Below, one piece after another: positions 63,730 through 64,000 of a stretch of 64,000 bases of DNA. Both the position numbers and the translations under genes were made by a program. Each line of letters starts with the position of its first letter. Positions within the stretch are counted from its first letter, which is position 1. The stretch is from Microbacterium sp. LWH11-1.2 (GTDB taxonomy: Bacteria; Actinomycetota; Actinomycetes; Actinomycetales; Microbacteriaceae), in assembly GCF_038397745.1 (NCBI RefSeq), contig NZ_CP151636.1, forward strand, positions 3,906,001 to 3,970,000, written 5' to 3'. Under the pieces are notes generated by a model, which ran no database searches, had not been told where the DNA came from, and saw nothing but the letters and a program-made list of their open reading frames with translations.

Positions 63730-63832
63730 GCCACGATCGCGAGCCGGACGATCAGCGATGGTCGTCCGGCTCCGGACCGTGGGAGCCTAGGCCACGATCG
63801 CGAGCCGGACGATCAGCGGTGGTCGTCCGGCT
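63712..63832. repeat. 61-base tandem duplication carrying two terminator hairpins
   Basis: Unit 1 (63712-63772) and unit 2 (63773-63832) differ at very few positions. Each holds the hairpin AGCCGGACGA / TCGTCCGGCT (63742-63771 and 63803-63832). The duplicated stretch contains the end of the GH1 gene (with its TAG) and the end of the convergent gene (with its stop, TCA on this strand). The real stops are at 63727-63729 (plus) and 63813-63815 (minus). Confidence 0.92.
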
Positions 63833-64000
63833 TTCCGGGGCGTCGGCGCGACGTCCACGCCGACAGGGCGGATGCCGCGGCCCCCGCCGCCCGATCGATG
63901 GCCTCGGCCGAGCGACTCAGCACGTCCTGTGCCGCGTCCTGCCACGCGGGGATCGTCGTCGCCTCCCCCGCCTGCACCTTCGCCGCGTGCTCCGCCGCCT
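63813..64000 (-). CDS. 3' end of an unidentified alanine-rich protein
   Basis: The last 61 or so codons of a minus-strand frame that is open to the window edge. The product is rich in Ala and Glu/Gln (QAGEATTIPAWQDAAQDVLS, RSAEAIDRAAGAAASALSAW) and ends in a basic, disordered tail (RRRPGKPDDHR). Codon use looks like a genuine local gene (GCC/GCG, GCATCC). I do not recognise the family. The stop lies inside the right-hand terminator repeat. Confidence 0.6.
   Translation of the reverse strand, partial: AAEHAAKVQAGEATTIPAWQDAAQDVLSRSAEAIDRAAGAAASALSAWTSRRRPGKPDDHR

Overview
The window is GC-rich and uses GTG and TTG starts freely. Genes are packed with 4-base start/stop overlaps. Protein families (monomeric isocitrate dehydrogenase, ROK regulators, an alpha-E/ATP-grasp/transglutaminase triad, carbohydrate ABC operons without their own ATPase) point to a high-GC actinobacterium, most likely Microbacteriaceae (Microbacterium-like). 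This is inferred from gene content and style; no marker gene such as rRNA is present. No tRNA, rRNA, CRISPR, transposase or prophage gene was recognised.

Region by region. (1) 1-3483: end of a phenylacetate (paa) operon: paaB (partial), paaC, paaD, paaE and an enoyl-CoA hydratase. (2) 3555-5931: an ATP-dependent DNA ligase and a toxin-antitoxin pair made of an HTH-nucleotidyltransferase fusion and a HepT-like RNase. (3) 5944-9925 (minus): a phosphoribosyltransferase and the transglutaminase / alpha-E / circularly permuted ATP-grasp triad. (4) 10129-23794: aromatic-acid catabolism. It holds a ThDP enzyme, a VOC protein, a class A flavin aromatic hydroxylase, an MHS-family transporter and a homoprotocatechuate meta-cleavage operon: an FAH-RraA fusion, a GntR regulator, hpaE, hpaD, hpaH, hpaI and an MFS transporter. 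(5) 23823-30983: an ABC importer without ATPase, divergent from three flavin enzymes of the NtaA/DszA and DszC types. (6) 31030-35430: two small unknowns, folD and glyA behind a ZTP riboswitch, and a PIN-toxin/antitoxin pair. (7) 35586-50975: amino-sugar and D-amino-acid metabolism in two blocks. The first is GH20 + nagA. The second is nagB + ROK kinase + ROK regulator + a D-aminoacylase/GH20 fusion + a D-threonine-aldolase-fold enzyme + ridA. Between them lie a sigma/anti-sigma fusion with a long DPT repeat, a YrdB-like protein, a glycolate-oxidase-type FAD enzyme and a NUDIX hydrolase. (8) 51080-55485: L,D-transpeptidase, icd, GNAT. (9) 55697-63729: a LacI-controlled operon with an ABC importer, a GH31 alpha-xylosidase and a GH1 beta-glucosidase, suited to xyloglucan-type oligosaccharides. 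(10) A tandem-duplicated terminator and a partial minus-strand gene close the window.

How the parts work together. Regions 1 and 4 suggest growth on phenylacetate and hydroxyphenylacetates. Short palindromic repeats are scattered only in these two catabolic clusters, and several are translated in frame as protein termini or linkers. Region 7 reads as salvage of chitin or peptidoglycan fragments: hexosaminidase frees GlcNAc, while D-aminoacylase, a D-amino-acid lyase/dehydratase and RidA handle D-amino acids.

The observations most worth a second look are the D-aminoacylase-GH20 fusion (46071-49340), the FAH-RraA fusion whose linker is a dispersed repeat (15961-17505), the translated repeats in paaC and paaD, the sigma/anti-sigma/DPT protein (38730-40862), the ZTP riboswitch of glyA-folD, and a three-hairpin leader before the ThDP enzyme.
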